Shown here in pieces: positions 1 through 10,412 of a stretch of DNA of 64,000 bases (the first letter of the stretch is position 1; each line of letters starts with the position of its first letter). The translations under genes and the position numbers were made by a program. Location: the NCBI RefSeq assembly GCF_018139145.2, contig NC_059478.1, positions 27,559,001-27,623,000 on the forward strand. The letters run 5' to 3'. The notes under the pieces were generated by a model, which ran no database searches, was not told the DNA's origin, and saw only the letters and a program-made list of their open reading frames with translations. The stretch comes from Gymnogyps californianus. Its lineage: Eukaryota; Chordata; Aves; Accipitriformes; Cathartidae.

Positions 1-3000
1 AGGGATGAAAGCCAGTGGGATGGTCAGGGAGGACAGGATTTTGTCTGAAACAGCTGTGTGCAGTTATCTCAGAGGAACAAAGGATGAGGGGTGGTGGCTG
101 GCCCCCCAGGTACATCTGGAGAGCCAGGGAGGGAGGAGAGCTTGCTAAAGGGCAGTACTGGCCATGAACAAACATAGGCTGGGCTTTTCTGGGGAAGTTT
201 TCTGAAGAGGGATGTTCAGGATAACCTTTTGGTAGGCTATGGACCCCACATTGTGCTGAGCGCAGTGCTTGACCTCTGTATAAGAGATTCTGTTGAAGAA
301 AATTAATGAGAATTAATGATATTGCCTCTGGCAGTGAGAGGCTGGACACAGAGACCCAGATCAATCATCTGATGATGGTGGTGACCGTCCGTGGCCTATG
401 TGCCCCTCCGCCCTCAGTATCTTCCCACCACAGGGAAAATGAGATGGGCTGCCAGGCAATTTGTGCCACTAAGTGGTAGCTATAGCTTTCAAAGGAAAGC
501 TCTGACCTTGTTCCTCAGAGAACAGCCAAAGTGAAGGCGTGGGTTTTAAGCTGACATAGGTGCCAACATTGCTAGGCTGCTGCCTGTCTGGCATGAACCT
601 GAGTGGGCAGCATTAAAACCAACACATTTCATTTTCCCTCAGACTCACCCCAACTTTGGCCCTAGACATGAGCGCAGGTGTAGGTTTGGACCATCACTCC
701 TGGTGGCATCGTTTCTCACGGTGTCCTGCAAGCAGGGCTTGGCTCCTCACCTCAAGTTAGTCTGTGGCTGTACTGACATGGCTCAAGGACAGAAGGGTTT
801 TGGGAAGGAAGGGCAGGAGATAGAAATCAGGATGGACGTGTCAGGCTCTAACCCTCTGGGTAGAAACTAGCACCTGAACTTTGTGTTTGGCCATTAGCAA
901 CCTCGGGTTGCTGGGTTTTGGCATGCCAGTGGGCAAACCTGTGGTGAAGAGCCTCTATGTCCCCATGATAGTGGCTGAGAGGGGGAGGCTGATAGTGGGT
1001 GTGCTGGCTGAGGATATCTGAAGCTCTGGTGCTTCCCAGTCCCATGTGTTAGTCAATTCACTTTATGAGCCTCAGATATTTCCCCATAAAAATTGCATGG
1101 GGCTAGTTCTGCTAGCCCTTATCTGTGCAGTGCTTTGAGATGTGATGATGAAAGACACCGTATAAGAGCTAGGAATTACGCTATTTATTTTGTCAAGCAA
1201 AAGGAAAAGAAAAACAAGCCAGCAAAGAAAAAGCCAAGGAAATGTAGTGATAGATCATACTTCAGCAGATGTAAATCAGCATAGCTCCATTGCCTTCAAA
1301 GACCAGGAACAGCTGTTGAGCACAGTTATGCCGCTTTACACCAGCTGAGGAACTACACTGGACAACTTTAAATATTGAATCTCAATGCTTTTGAGATAGT
1401 AAATGGACAAAAGGAGAAAAGAGATTTGTATCTGATGTTAGAGTAGTACAGCTAATGTGCCTGGCTTTAAATGAATTACAATCCAAGAATTGCAAGCAGT
1501 AGCATTTTCTCCTGCTGTTTTGGACACTCTCCCATCCCTGTGGTGATTGATGCTGTGCTGGAAAACAAGTATGCAAGGAATTTGTTTGGTATGCTCCAGA
1601 GTTCATATGTCTTCATTGTAGGTAGTCCATATTGTGTCACGGCGTCCTTGAAAACCCTGCAAAAGAGCTTACAATTAAATTTGAGACTGTGAAGCTGAAA
1701 CACAACTGTCAGGTGCCAGATGGCATTTTGGAACAGAAGGATTTATTCTAGTTTACAAACAACAAAAGAAAAACTTTGCTGAGTTCTTGCAAACTCCCTT
1801 GTCCAAGGAGAATGTGAGGGTGAAAAGGGAGAGGAAGAGCCCACAAAGCACGAGTGCTACACGAGCAGGTCACCTCCCCACGGGTCAGGGCTCACCCAGA
1901 CAGGCTGATGGATTGGCAGTTCCACCTGATGTACTCTGGGGTCGGGGATGTTTTCCCTGTGTCTTGAGGTCTGGCTTCAGTGGATCCTTTAGGTGCACAG
2001 CCTAGGAGGAGCACCAAGCCCGCTTTGGCTGGCCTGAACCCACACCGTGCACTCTGAGATGCTGCAGCTGAAGCTCCCACAGCATCATTTAGTGCCACTG
2101 AGAGCAAAGCAAGCTCAGCTCCTGTGGGAACCAGGCACTCATAGAGGAGCAAACTAAGGGAGAACACGAGGCTCCCCGAGCAGTGCCCATGCATGGCTCT
2201 GCAGTGGGCAACAGAGCCACAGTGCTCCCGAGGACCCGCCAAGCAGCTACCCCCTGCTCCCCTCCCCTTGGGCACGGTGGCCTCAGGCAGTATTTCCAAG
2301 GGCCAAGTCCGTTATGCTAACGCAGTTCCCCTGTCAGCAGTTCTCCTTATGTATGTATTTGCTTGCTTTCTCCAGGCATGCAAAACACGTGCCATCATCT
2401 GCCTCCCCCATCCCCATCCCTTCGTGAGTCTGTGCCAGGGAAGCGCAGCCAGCCCTGTGGTGGCCTCCACGGCCACACAACGCTGTCGGTCTGCCCCGGC
2501 ACACGTCCTTCTGGCGATGGCAAAGAGGAGAAAGGGGGACCTCAAGGAATTCAGGCAGCCAAAACCCACCGCAGGGGAGCTTGAAGCTGGAGCGTTGGTG
2601 TGATGCTTCACCAAGGAGCCCTCTAGGGTGGTGGTTTGTTTTATTTGGCCATAGTCAAAGCACCAGCTCCTGGGTGGGTCAGTGGGATGATTTGCGATGA
2701 AGTTACCTGTGTGTCTATGCTGCTTTCAACTGGGAATTGCTCCCATCTGGCAGAGTCTAAGCCCCAGGTAAACTCCAGCCCTTGCAGATTTTGCTGCAAT
2801 GTGAGGACAGTCATTCAGTGACACGTGGGAAGAGGAGGGAAAAGAAAAAAATTTCTTGAAATCCTTTAGTACCCTGAAACTTTGCTATATTCCAGTGACA
2901 TTTCCTAAGTGATTAAAAAAAAAAAAAAAGAATCCTTGAGAAAGATGAGGATCATCAAATCAAAGCAATTTAGCACATCGTGACAAGAAAGATTAGCCCT

Positions 3001-4781
3001 GCCCAGTGCTCATCTTGGTTGAAAATGATTTAAATAAAGCTATAAATCTTCTGGAAATTATGCAACATGCCGTGTCAGCTGGAAACTCCTGCCTAGAGTT
3101 GTGTGTGTAAAATTCAAAAATTAAACTCACGTTACTTTGTAAGTAAGTGACCCATTTGAGACGTTCCTTTCCATACGGGCAGAGCAGGGAGGCAGCCACT
3201 CGTCAGGCAAATGAGTGACTTTGCCTGACCTGTTGTCATCACTGCAGCTTCGCTGCCCCGGTCCCATCCTGCGGCTCCTCTGCAGGGCAGCCAGCAGGCT
3301 GGAGCAGGGGGACAGCCCATCGACCTGGGCAGCTGGATTTGAGTGAGATTGATGAGCGTGGTCCTTGCTGCCTGGCTTGGCCAGAGCACACAGAGGTCAG
3401 GAAGTGCCGATGCCACCAAGCTGCTTGGTGTGCCATGGTCAGCCAAAGAAGCAGCAGGCCTGGCTTAAATTCAAAGAGCTGAGCCCATGGGATGGTTAAT
3501 CCCACCCCACAGCTGCAAAAGGACCACTGTGAGGTTTGCAAGATTAATGCCTCCTGTGCATTCCTTGTGCCCCAGGGAGGAGAAGACTTTCAGACTTGCC
3601 CTAGGATAAGAGTTTCAGACCTCCTGCTTTTGTAAAGCAGAGCAGATTGCAGCCACAGCAGCCTGTTGAGGACCGATCGTCTTTCATGGCTTTCGATGGT
3701 TCTTTCACTGAAAGACTGCAGAGAGAGGTAATGTCTTGTATTGGTCCAATAGAGAAAACTGGAATTAAAAAACAAAGGAAAAAAAGCCAAACTGACAAAC
3801 AAACAAAAAAGAGAAAAGGCATTTGGACGGACAAGTCTTACAGTGTGTGCCCAGAGCTCATTTTTTTCTACTTGTAACTACACCTGTTGGTCTAATGTAT
3901 GGTATAATCCTCCCTGCAAATTGTGACTTGATATTCGCTGTCATGGCTCTGTCTGCCCACATAGCTGCATTTCTTGAACACGTACTTGCAGTCACAGAGC
4001 AGAGACACAATACTGCTACTTTTCCCACTACGAGCCCTGAGATAAGCTCATTTGGAAGTGCAGGTGGCCACTTCTTTGATGTGAGCTTGTCCCAACTGTG
4101 GGGTTTAATGTTCACATTGGATTTTCTTTTCCTATAAAACGACAACTGAGATGAGACAGAAGATCCTCCAGTCCCTCCCCGTGTCCCAGAGACGGAGCTG
4201 CTCAAATACCAGCGTTTGCATGGCCACATATCTGCGTCATACCTTTATAGCCATATAACTGTGTTGTGCCTCTATGACCATGTATCTGCGTGGCATCACA
4301 CCACCAATCTTCCTCTGTTGAGGGTACAATTGCTGTCTGTGATTGACTGTATCCAGAGAGGGTTATCCTGGCTTCTTTTTTTTTTTTTTTTCAATTTACT
4401 TTATTACCCTTCCCTGTTGGAGGGCTGCCATTCTGGACACAGATCATCATTATTTCATGTCAATCAAGTGAGCCTAGCAAATAGGAAGCTGCTTCTTCAA
4501 TGTCTACTAAAAGGTTACTCCGGGTAGAGACAGGGATGGAACAGGTTAATTAAAAATAGAAGGAAAGAAACTAGATTAATTCACACTTTTTCTCAGCTCC
4601 AACTGGAGAGTGTGGGCACCTGTGCAGAAGGGAGGTGAGAGAAAGTGGGGGAACAACCGTCACCCCAGAACAGGTCTCTCAGCACCATCTTGGATCTGTG
4701 CCCCCCAAAGAGGGAGATGACTGGCATGCCAGTTTGGGACTGACAGGCAATAACCTGTTTGTTCTCTGTCCCACTTTGCAG
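1..4781 (+). other. SLC5A9: SLC5A9 intron (partial)
   Basis: Sequence upstream of the first recognisable SLC5A9 exon. I searched it for the exon that should precede the one at 4782 (the region encoding the last-but-one transmembrane helices of an SGLT protein) and did not find it, so this stretch is most simply one long intron whose 5' end is outside the window. It holds an old MIR-like SINE near 1065–1195 and A-runs near 2915. No convincing exon was seen. Confidence 0.6.
1065..1195 (+). repeat. Ancient MIR-like SINE relic
   Basis: The stretch reads like the 3' half of an amniote MIR-related SINE: a 'GAGCCTCAG...TTTCCCCAT' block, then a 'TGCTTTGAGAT...GATGAAAG' block and 'TATAAGAGCTAGG' followed by an AT-rich end. 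The match is from memory of the family's consensus, with many substitutions, as expected for an old insertion. No target duplication can be made out. Confidence 0.5.
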
Positions 4782-4929
4782 CTCGCTTGCCTGACGTGGT
4801 GGACAAGACACAGAAAAGCACCTGCCATTGACCTGAAAAATTACAAGAGTGAAGCAGCACAGATCAATTCAGCCAACGGAGAGAGGGACTTGGTCGAAAG
4901 TGCAGATGCAGGTGATAAGGAGGAGGCAG
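4782..4929 (+). CDS. SLC5A9: SLC5A9 penultimate coding exon (SGLT4 C-terminal cytoplasmic loop)
   Basis: This exon encodes part of the sodium/glucose-family transporter SGLT4 (mannose, glucose, fructose and 1,5-anhydroglucitol uptake at the plasma membrane). It begins after a pyrimidine-rich tract ending TTTGCAG and ends at GCAG|GTAGGG. The translation starts LACLTWWTRHRK, resembling the 'RLTWWTR' block that opens the variable, charged loop before the last helix in SGLT4, and then runs through an acidic, poorly conserved segment. The exon leaves one base over, which joins the two leading bases of the exon at 6900 to make an alanine codon; the matching phase supports both borders. Loop sequences diverge fast, so identification rests on the WWTR block and on the next exon. 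Confidence 0.85.
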
Positions 4930-6899
4930 GTAGGGTGGCTGTCTGTGAACAAGTATGCTCATGTGCATGTGAGTGCACAGCCAAGATCTCATGCAAGTCC
5001 CTGTAAAGCTCATGAGAGGCCATCATCTGTTGCGTTCACTGGAGTTGGGCCTTGTATTTACAGGTATACCAGTTATAAGGATGTGACAAATGAAAGTGTT
5101 GCGGTTCTTGGTCCTCCCAACATATCTTCTAGCATTTACCTTCACGTTGCAATCCTCTCAATGGCTCAGAAGGGCTGCCATTCCTGAAAAAAAAGAAAAC
5201 CCACCATTCAGTAAAATGTTTTTCCTCCTCCTCCCTAGAACAAGTTATTTACCCATGCAAACTACCCCAGTCCAGTTCTGCCCAGGTCACAGTGTTATTT
5301 TAACACTTCAGGTCCGGACACTTACCGGTGCGCTGGACGCCTTAGATGGGAGTCAATGGCCACTTACAAACATCCCTTGGGAGGGTGGAGGTCTGTGCTG
5401 CTGAGACACTGCTCCTTGCCCCATTGACACTGGGGCTTTATGCCATGACACTGCATCTATTTGTCTGTCTCACCAAGATGCTCTTGAGGAGCTCCATAGC
5501 ACTACTGCAGGCATAACCAAAGCAGCAGCTACCACTAGCACTACGAAAGTCGTGGCAGGCTCTCTAATTTCAACTTTCAGCACATGAAAGTGGCATCCCT
5601 TCCTGTCCTCATCATTGCTAGGAGATAAACCCCTTGTGTATGTGCTAGAGATGCCTCCTCCTTACCCCTGTGTGGGCTCTGCTGGCCAAACTCACCCAGA
5701 GATGCTGTAACGTACTGTATCAAAATAACATCATGGTCCAAAGGGACCATGAGACACTGAGAGCAGACATGCACTTCATGGATATCCTAGGATAGATCTA
5801 CAAGCCTCAGTTTTCTCATTTACATTATGCCAATACTATCTTTCATCTTCCCTTAGGATATAAGCCACGGTTAACACTCAGACCGAAATTGCTTAAATAG
5901 CTGTGTGTCCTACCAAGGGTATTTAATAAGAAGGAAGGCAAAGAGTCAAATGAACTTAACGAGTTGTCAGGAGACAGAACAGTAGCAGAAGATAGGCAAG
6001 TTCTTTTCAGAGTGGACAGAGGTTTATTCTGCAAATCCATTAAAAAAATGCAGCTTTCTGGTTTTGAGCTTAACCTTCCAAGGTTACAGAGCAGAAATCT
6101 CAGAAGAAAGGCACATACACAAGATTTCTTCACTCCTTCCTTTTGCTGGTCGGTCTAAAGGACACTGGTACCGATTACAGCCAAGCTAAACAGAAGTGAA
6201 CAACTAAAGAAATCTCTTAACATTTTTTTTCCCAATAGAGTAAGTTTGGGTTTAAGTTGAGTGCAGCCGTTCAGCATTATTTATTATTTCTTATCAATTC
6301 CTAGTTCACTTAATAACTCAGATTTTTATAAACAAATGTCTTAGTATTTTGGTAATTAGTAATGATGGGAAAGGAAATGCGAAACACAGCAGTTGACAGT
6401 TTAATGAGGTTTTTTTTCTGGGTAACACCTTTTTCAAGGCCTTATGACATTCTGCATTTCAAAAAAAGGTTATATTTGGAAAGAACAGCCAGTGAAATAC
6501 ACACAGCACAGGGCTGACAATTAAAACACATACTTCAACCGGCATGTCATGTGTAATAAATAAGCCAGGATATCTCTAATGGACCATCATGCTGTCAGGA
6601 ATTTGTGAAAGTGGATGGAAGCTGGGTCGGGGAGGAGGGGGAAGAGGTCTGTTAATTAACTAATGAACGATTGGTGTTGCAATCAACTGTAATCAGGCTG
6701 TGCTGTACATGGTTGAGGCAGAGTTTTCTCTTTTCCCTTCCTTTCCCTTCCCATCTCCCATCATCACCTTGCATCTCCCACCCAAGGTGCATCTCAAGCC
6801 CCACTCCAGATTGGTCAATGCACCTCCAAACTAGTGGAAGGAGGAAGGGAAGAGTCCCACCTAGATGATAACACCCATTTTTTGGTCCGTCTCTCACAG
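4930..6899 (+). other. SLC5A9: Last intron of SLC5A9
   Basis: GT–AG intron between the two SLC5A9 exons seen here. It contains a short MIR-like block near 5800–5845 ('AAGCCTCAGTTTTCTCATTT') and otherwise unremarkable AT-rich sequence with A/T runs. No coding signature was found. Confidence 0.75.
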
Positions 6900-7108
6900 C
6901 AGCCAAGCCTCCCTGCTGGAAAATGCTGTACTTGTGGTTCTGCGGTCTGTCCACTGTCCCCACGCCCACCCTGTCCCAGGAGGAGAGAGCTGCCCTGGAG
7001 CGGAGACTCACCAGCATCGAGGAAAAGCCCCTATGGAAGACTGTTTGCAATGTTAATGCTATTATCCTGCTGACCATTAATGTCTTTCTGTGGGCATATT
7101 TTGGCTGA
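6900..7108 (+). CDS. SLC5A9: SLC5A9 terminal coding exon (last transmembrane helix of SGLT4)
   Basis: Terminal exon of the sodium-coupled sugar transporter SGLT4. It opens after a TCTCTCACAG acceptor; with the single base carried from the previous exon it reads A-AKPPCWKMLYLWFCGL, then an acidic/basic helix (EERAALERRL), the family's 'SIEEKPLW' block and a final hydrophobic helix 'NVNAIILLTINVFLWAYF', ending Gly-TGA at 7106–7108. The SGLT family ends with a helix followed by an aromatic-rich tail (typically YFA), so the length and ending are as expected. SLC5A9 lying tail-to-tail with SPATA6 also agrees with vertebrate gene order. The other SLC5 members are less likely because of the CGLS and ALE-LTSIEE wording. 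Confidence 0.92.
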
Positions 7109-7880
7109 GGTGGGGTCAGGCAGCATGTGGCTTTGGTTGCTCTCAGGGGTCCTCATCTTCATGTCTAAGCCAGAAGCATTGGGTGACAGAGACCCTCGTG
7201 ATGGTCCCCAGAGATGCTGGAACACCTTGGCACAGCCCTTCCCCTGGAGGCACTGGTTGCTGGAAATGACTGCGGGGCTCGGTTTCCCCTTAAGATAAGA
7301 TGTGACCAAGACTCAACACTGGTCACATCCAGGATGCAGGGGGTGTGTGGGACAGTATGTGGGTCAAGTCAGGAGACCTGGGGTCAATTTTAAAGGTGCA
7401 GAGCTGAGCCCAGCAAGGAGCAAAGGCTTTGGAAAGCCCAGCTGTGGTATGGCTGGGTCCTCGCTCCCCTCATGCACCAGCTCGGGGCTGACTTTGCACT
7501 GCTGCTCTCAGGGGAAGGACTCTGAAGGACTTCTGGTTTACACAGGTGTGGGGAAGGAGACTTAAGCACTACCTGAAGTTTTTTTATATGAACAAGATTC
7601 AGATGAGGTTAGTGTGGGACCACTGGATTAGCTCAGCAGTGACAACCTTGGCTCCCACAGTCACCCCAGGACCTGTGTTGGACCCCCTCCACCCGACACT
7701 TCCCCCCCATCGGCATTGGCAGTGGGGCAGGGGCTCCCTGCCCTCCCCAAGCCCCCCCATCCTGCCCATTCTTCCGCATGATGGTGGGGCTTACCAACAG
7801 CCTGAGCCTGTTTACTCAGCGGGCCAATCCTGCCCCTTAACAGCATTACCAGCAATAAAGGTGCCTTAGTAACAAAGCCA
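7109..7880 (+). other. SLC5A9: SLC5A9 3' untranslated region
   Basis: Non-coding stretch from the SLC5A9 stop to the first poly(A) signal. It is GC-rich, and near 7372–7400 a 'GGAGACCTGGGGTCAA' block resembles the box-B part of an old tRNA-derived SINE. The end is set by the AATAAA at 7854; the exact cleavage point is inferred. Confidence 0.65.
7854..7859 (+). terminator. SLC5A9: Poly(A) signal of SLC5A9
   Basis: Canonical AATAAA about 745 bases after the stop codon, followed within 40 bases by a GT-rich stretch (GGTTATGGTGTTTATAT) of the kind bound by CstF. It is the first canonical signal found downstream of the stop. Confidence 0.7.
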
Positions 7881-9030
7881 ACTCTGACTTCGGGTTATGG
7901 TGTTTATATATCCTGCACTGATGCACAAAGATCTCCCTGGGACCACGGTGACCTGGCTGTGGTAGGGAAAAGAAATATCCCTCCTTGGGCCAGGTCCAAG
8001 GCTGGACCTTGCTTTCTTGAGCAAGTCCGGGCTTCTCTGACCCATCTTGGTACCATCATGTAATGTGGCATGGCCATAACCTTTTAAACCACCTCCAGAG
8101 GAAGAGACGGCAGTACCCACTGTTAATATCTTTGTCTGGTGGTTAGGATGCTCACCTAGAGAAGGCTAAAAAGGCCCACGGGGATGTGGCCCTCCACTCC
8201 AGCATCCCAGGGGCATGTCCAAGCCACCAGGCATGGGCTGTGCGGGGAGGTGAGGGCATGCAGTGAAGCACAACGCCATAAAGATGAAGAAAATGAGTCA
8301 TGATCCAGCAAGGAGAGGAGAAACAAGGCTCTGTGCCCAGCTGGCACAGGGAGCCCAGGTCATGGTTCCCCCGCTCATCCTCAGTTTTGATGGAGGAGAC
8401 TGAATCAGCCATGCAGGATGGGGTCTGCGCTGTGCTCATGCAAGTCAATACAAACATTTGCTTTTTCTAAGACGAAAAAGTAGATTTCCTTTGAAAAAGG
8501 GAGATCTCAGCCCCATCGTCGCCTGTCCATCCCCACGGGAAGAGGCATACGACACAGAGCTTGCCTTGCCTTTCCACTATTCAATTTCGAGCAGGTGGTG
8601 CCCAGATCAGAGGGTGCCTCAAAATATTTAGAGGAAATCAAGTTACCAGCTGTGATTAATAGCTGGCAAATGTCTAATAATAATGGACACATATCTAATG
8701 CATTTAGAAATACCAGGGCTCTTGCCTCCTCGCCTAGAGCAGTGAGGTGCTGAGTGCTCCTCAGCCACAGAGCCCCTCAGCAGCACTTAGCTCAATGGCT
8801 TTATTGGCTTTTTTGGACCACACATCTGCTAAAGCCATAGGGAAAGCAATGTGGAGCAGGATGAGGAATACTGGGGCAGTTTTTTAAACATTTGAGATTA
8901 TTCTTTTCCCCTAAGAAAATTTCAGTTTTGCAGAGAATAGAAGTGAAATTTACTAAGCCTTTTTTTTTTTTAATGACACAAAGAGTTTTGATCTTTGCAT
9001 ATACGATGCTGACCTCTTCCTCTCCCCATC
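7881..9030. other. Intergenic sequence, no gene seen
   Basis: Space between the SLC5A9 3' end and the solo LTR. Open frames here are short and show no conserved motifs. A tRNA-box-A-like string near 8136–8160 is noted among the rejected items. Confidence 0.6.
9026..9030. repeat. Left target-site duplication of the solo LTR (CCATC)
   Basis: CCATC directly precedes the LTR's TGTCC and recurs directly after its GACA end at 9641–9645. The perfect duplication fixes the LTR boundaries. Confidence 0.8.
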
Positions 9031-9640
9031 TGTCCTGGTTTTGGCTGGGATAGAGTTAATTTTCTTCTTAGTAGCTGGTACAGTGCTGGGTTTTGGATTT
9101 AGTGTAAGAATGATGTTGATAACACACTGATGTTTTAGTTGTTGCTAAGCAGCACTTATCTTACATCAAGGACTTTTCAGTTTCCCATGCTCTGCCAGCA
9201 AGCAGGTGTGCAAGAAGCTGGGAGGGAGCAGAGCCGGGGCAGCTGACCCGAACTAGCCAAAGGGGTATTCCATACCATAGAACATCATGCCCAGTATATA
9301 AACGGGGGGGGAGTTGGCCAGGAGGGGCAGATCGCTGCTTGGGTATTGGTCAGCGAGTGGTGAGCAATTGCATTGTGCATCACTGTTGGGTTTTTTTCCT
9401 TTTTTTCCTGCTTCTTTTTTTTATTATATTCCTTTTCATTATTATTATTATTATTATATTTCATTATTATTATTGTTCGTATTATGTTTTACTGTAGTTA
9501 TTAAACCGTTCTTATCTCAACCCACGAGTTTTACCTTTTTTCCCAATTCTCCTCCTCATCCCACTGGGAGTGCGGGGGGGAGGGGGAGTGAGGGAGCGGC
9601 TGCGTGGTGCTTAGCTGCTGGCTGGGGTTACACCACGACA
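9031..9640 (+). mobile_element. Solo LTR, avian ERVL-type
   Basis: A 610-bp element with LTR ends: TGTCCTGGTTTTGGC at the left and CCACGACA at the right. It carries a TATA box (TATATAAA, 9295–9302), an ATTAAA poly(A) signal at 9500–9505, an ATT-rich microsatellite around 9429–9475, and the phrase 'CTCAACCCACGAGTTTTA'. I recognise the sequence as the abundant ERVL-type LTR of many bird genomes. No internal retroviral region or second copy lies beside it, so it is a solo LTR left by recombination. CCATC stands directly on both sides, a 5-bp target duplication as usual for class III elements. Confidence 0.85.
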
Positions 9641-9645
9641 CCATC
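9641..9645. repeat. Right target-site duplication of the solo LTR (CCATC)
   Basis: Second copy of the CCATC repeat that flanks the solo LTR. Confidence 0.8.
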
Positions 9646-10356
9646 TCACCCCATGGACCCTGGAAGATGATATTTCCTTTAAAATGATGATGTCTATGTC
9701 AGTTAAACAAAGTAATGCCCTTTGGGAGAGGAGACTGCATCTCTGAGCTTGGCCCACCGAAGGAATGGAGACTTCCGCACCGGCAGATGCAGCCAGCTGT
9801 GCGCCCCACAGGAGAAACACATTTCATTGGTAAATTTATTTGACTGACTTACTACTCTGCTTTGAACCACTAAAGCAAAACAAAAGAAAAAAGAATGATC
9901 GGGTAAGGCGAGTCTGAAATGTTTTATTGAAATAAACCAAAGTCGTCTCAAAACTTCTTGACCTTTCCTTATATTTCCTAGGAAAACACCATATTTAGCT
10001 GAAAAAAATTAAAACCAAACCAAAAAGAGATTATAGTTTTCCTCCTAGTTGAAGATTGGCGATGGGGGAGTTTTCTTTTCATGTTGTTCTTCATTTCAGT
10101 CCCTCTGCTCCTTCCTTCTCATATGCTACACCCATTCCCTCTGCCTACATCCATGTGCAGCTCTTCCCCTCTGCGTCTCCCAGCCCCTCCTTCCCAGTCT
10201 TGATAATTCCCAGTGTATGCTACATCTCCCCATGGGTTGCACTTGAACACACGGAGTCCCTCCAGCCCCAGCTCCCACTTGCCTCCCTGCAGCAAGCGGG
10301 AGCCTGCTCGCCCCGGCAGCTCCCCATCAGCCTCAGCCCTGCGTGCCAAGGAGCCG

Positions 10357-10412
10357 CGGGGACAGGGACAGGGACGAGGATGGGGACAGGATGGGATGGG
10401 GTGGGATGGGAT
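10357..10412 (+). repeat. G-rich minisatellite-like tract
   Basis: Imperfect tandem GGGACA/GGGATG units with more than four runs of at least three Gs. The tract could fold as a G-quadruplex on the + strand. No gene start is recognised beside it. Confidence 0.6.

Noticed and set aside
4635..4781. Upstream extension of the SLC5A9 exon frame
   Set aside because: A pyrimidine tract and TTTGCAG acceptor at 4781 and the lack of hydrophobic helices before it show this part is intron.
8136..8180. tRNA-like box A (TGGTTAGGATGCTCACC)
   Set aside because: No box B or cloverleaf pairing follows. At best a SINE head relic.
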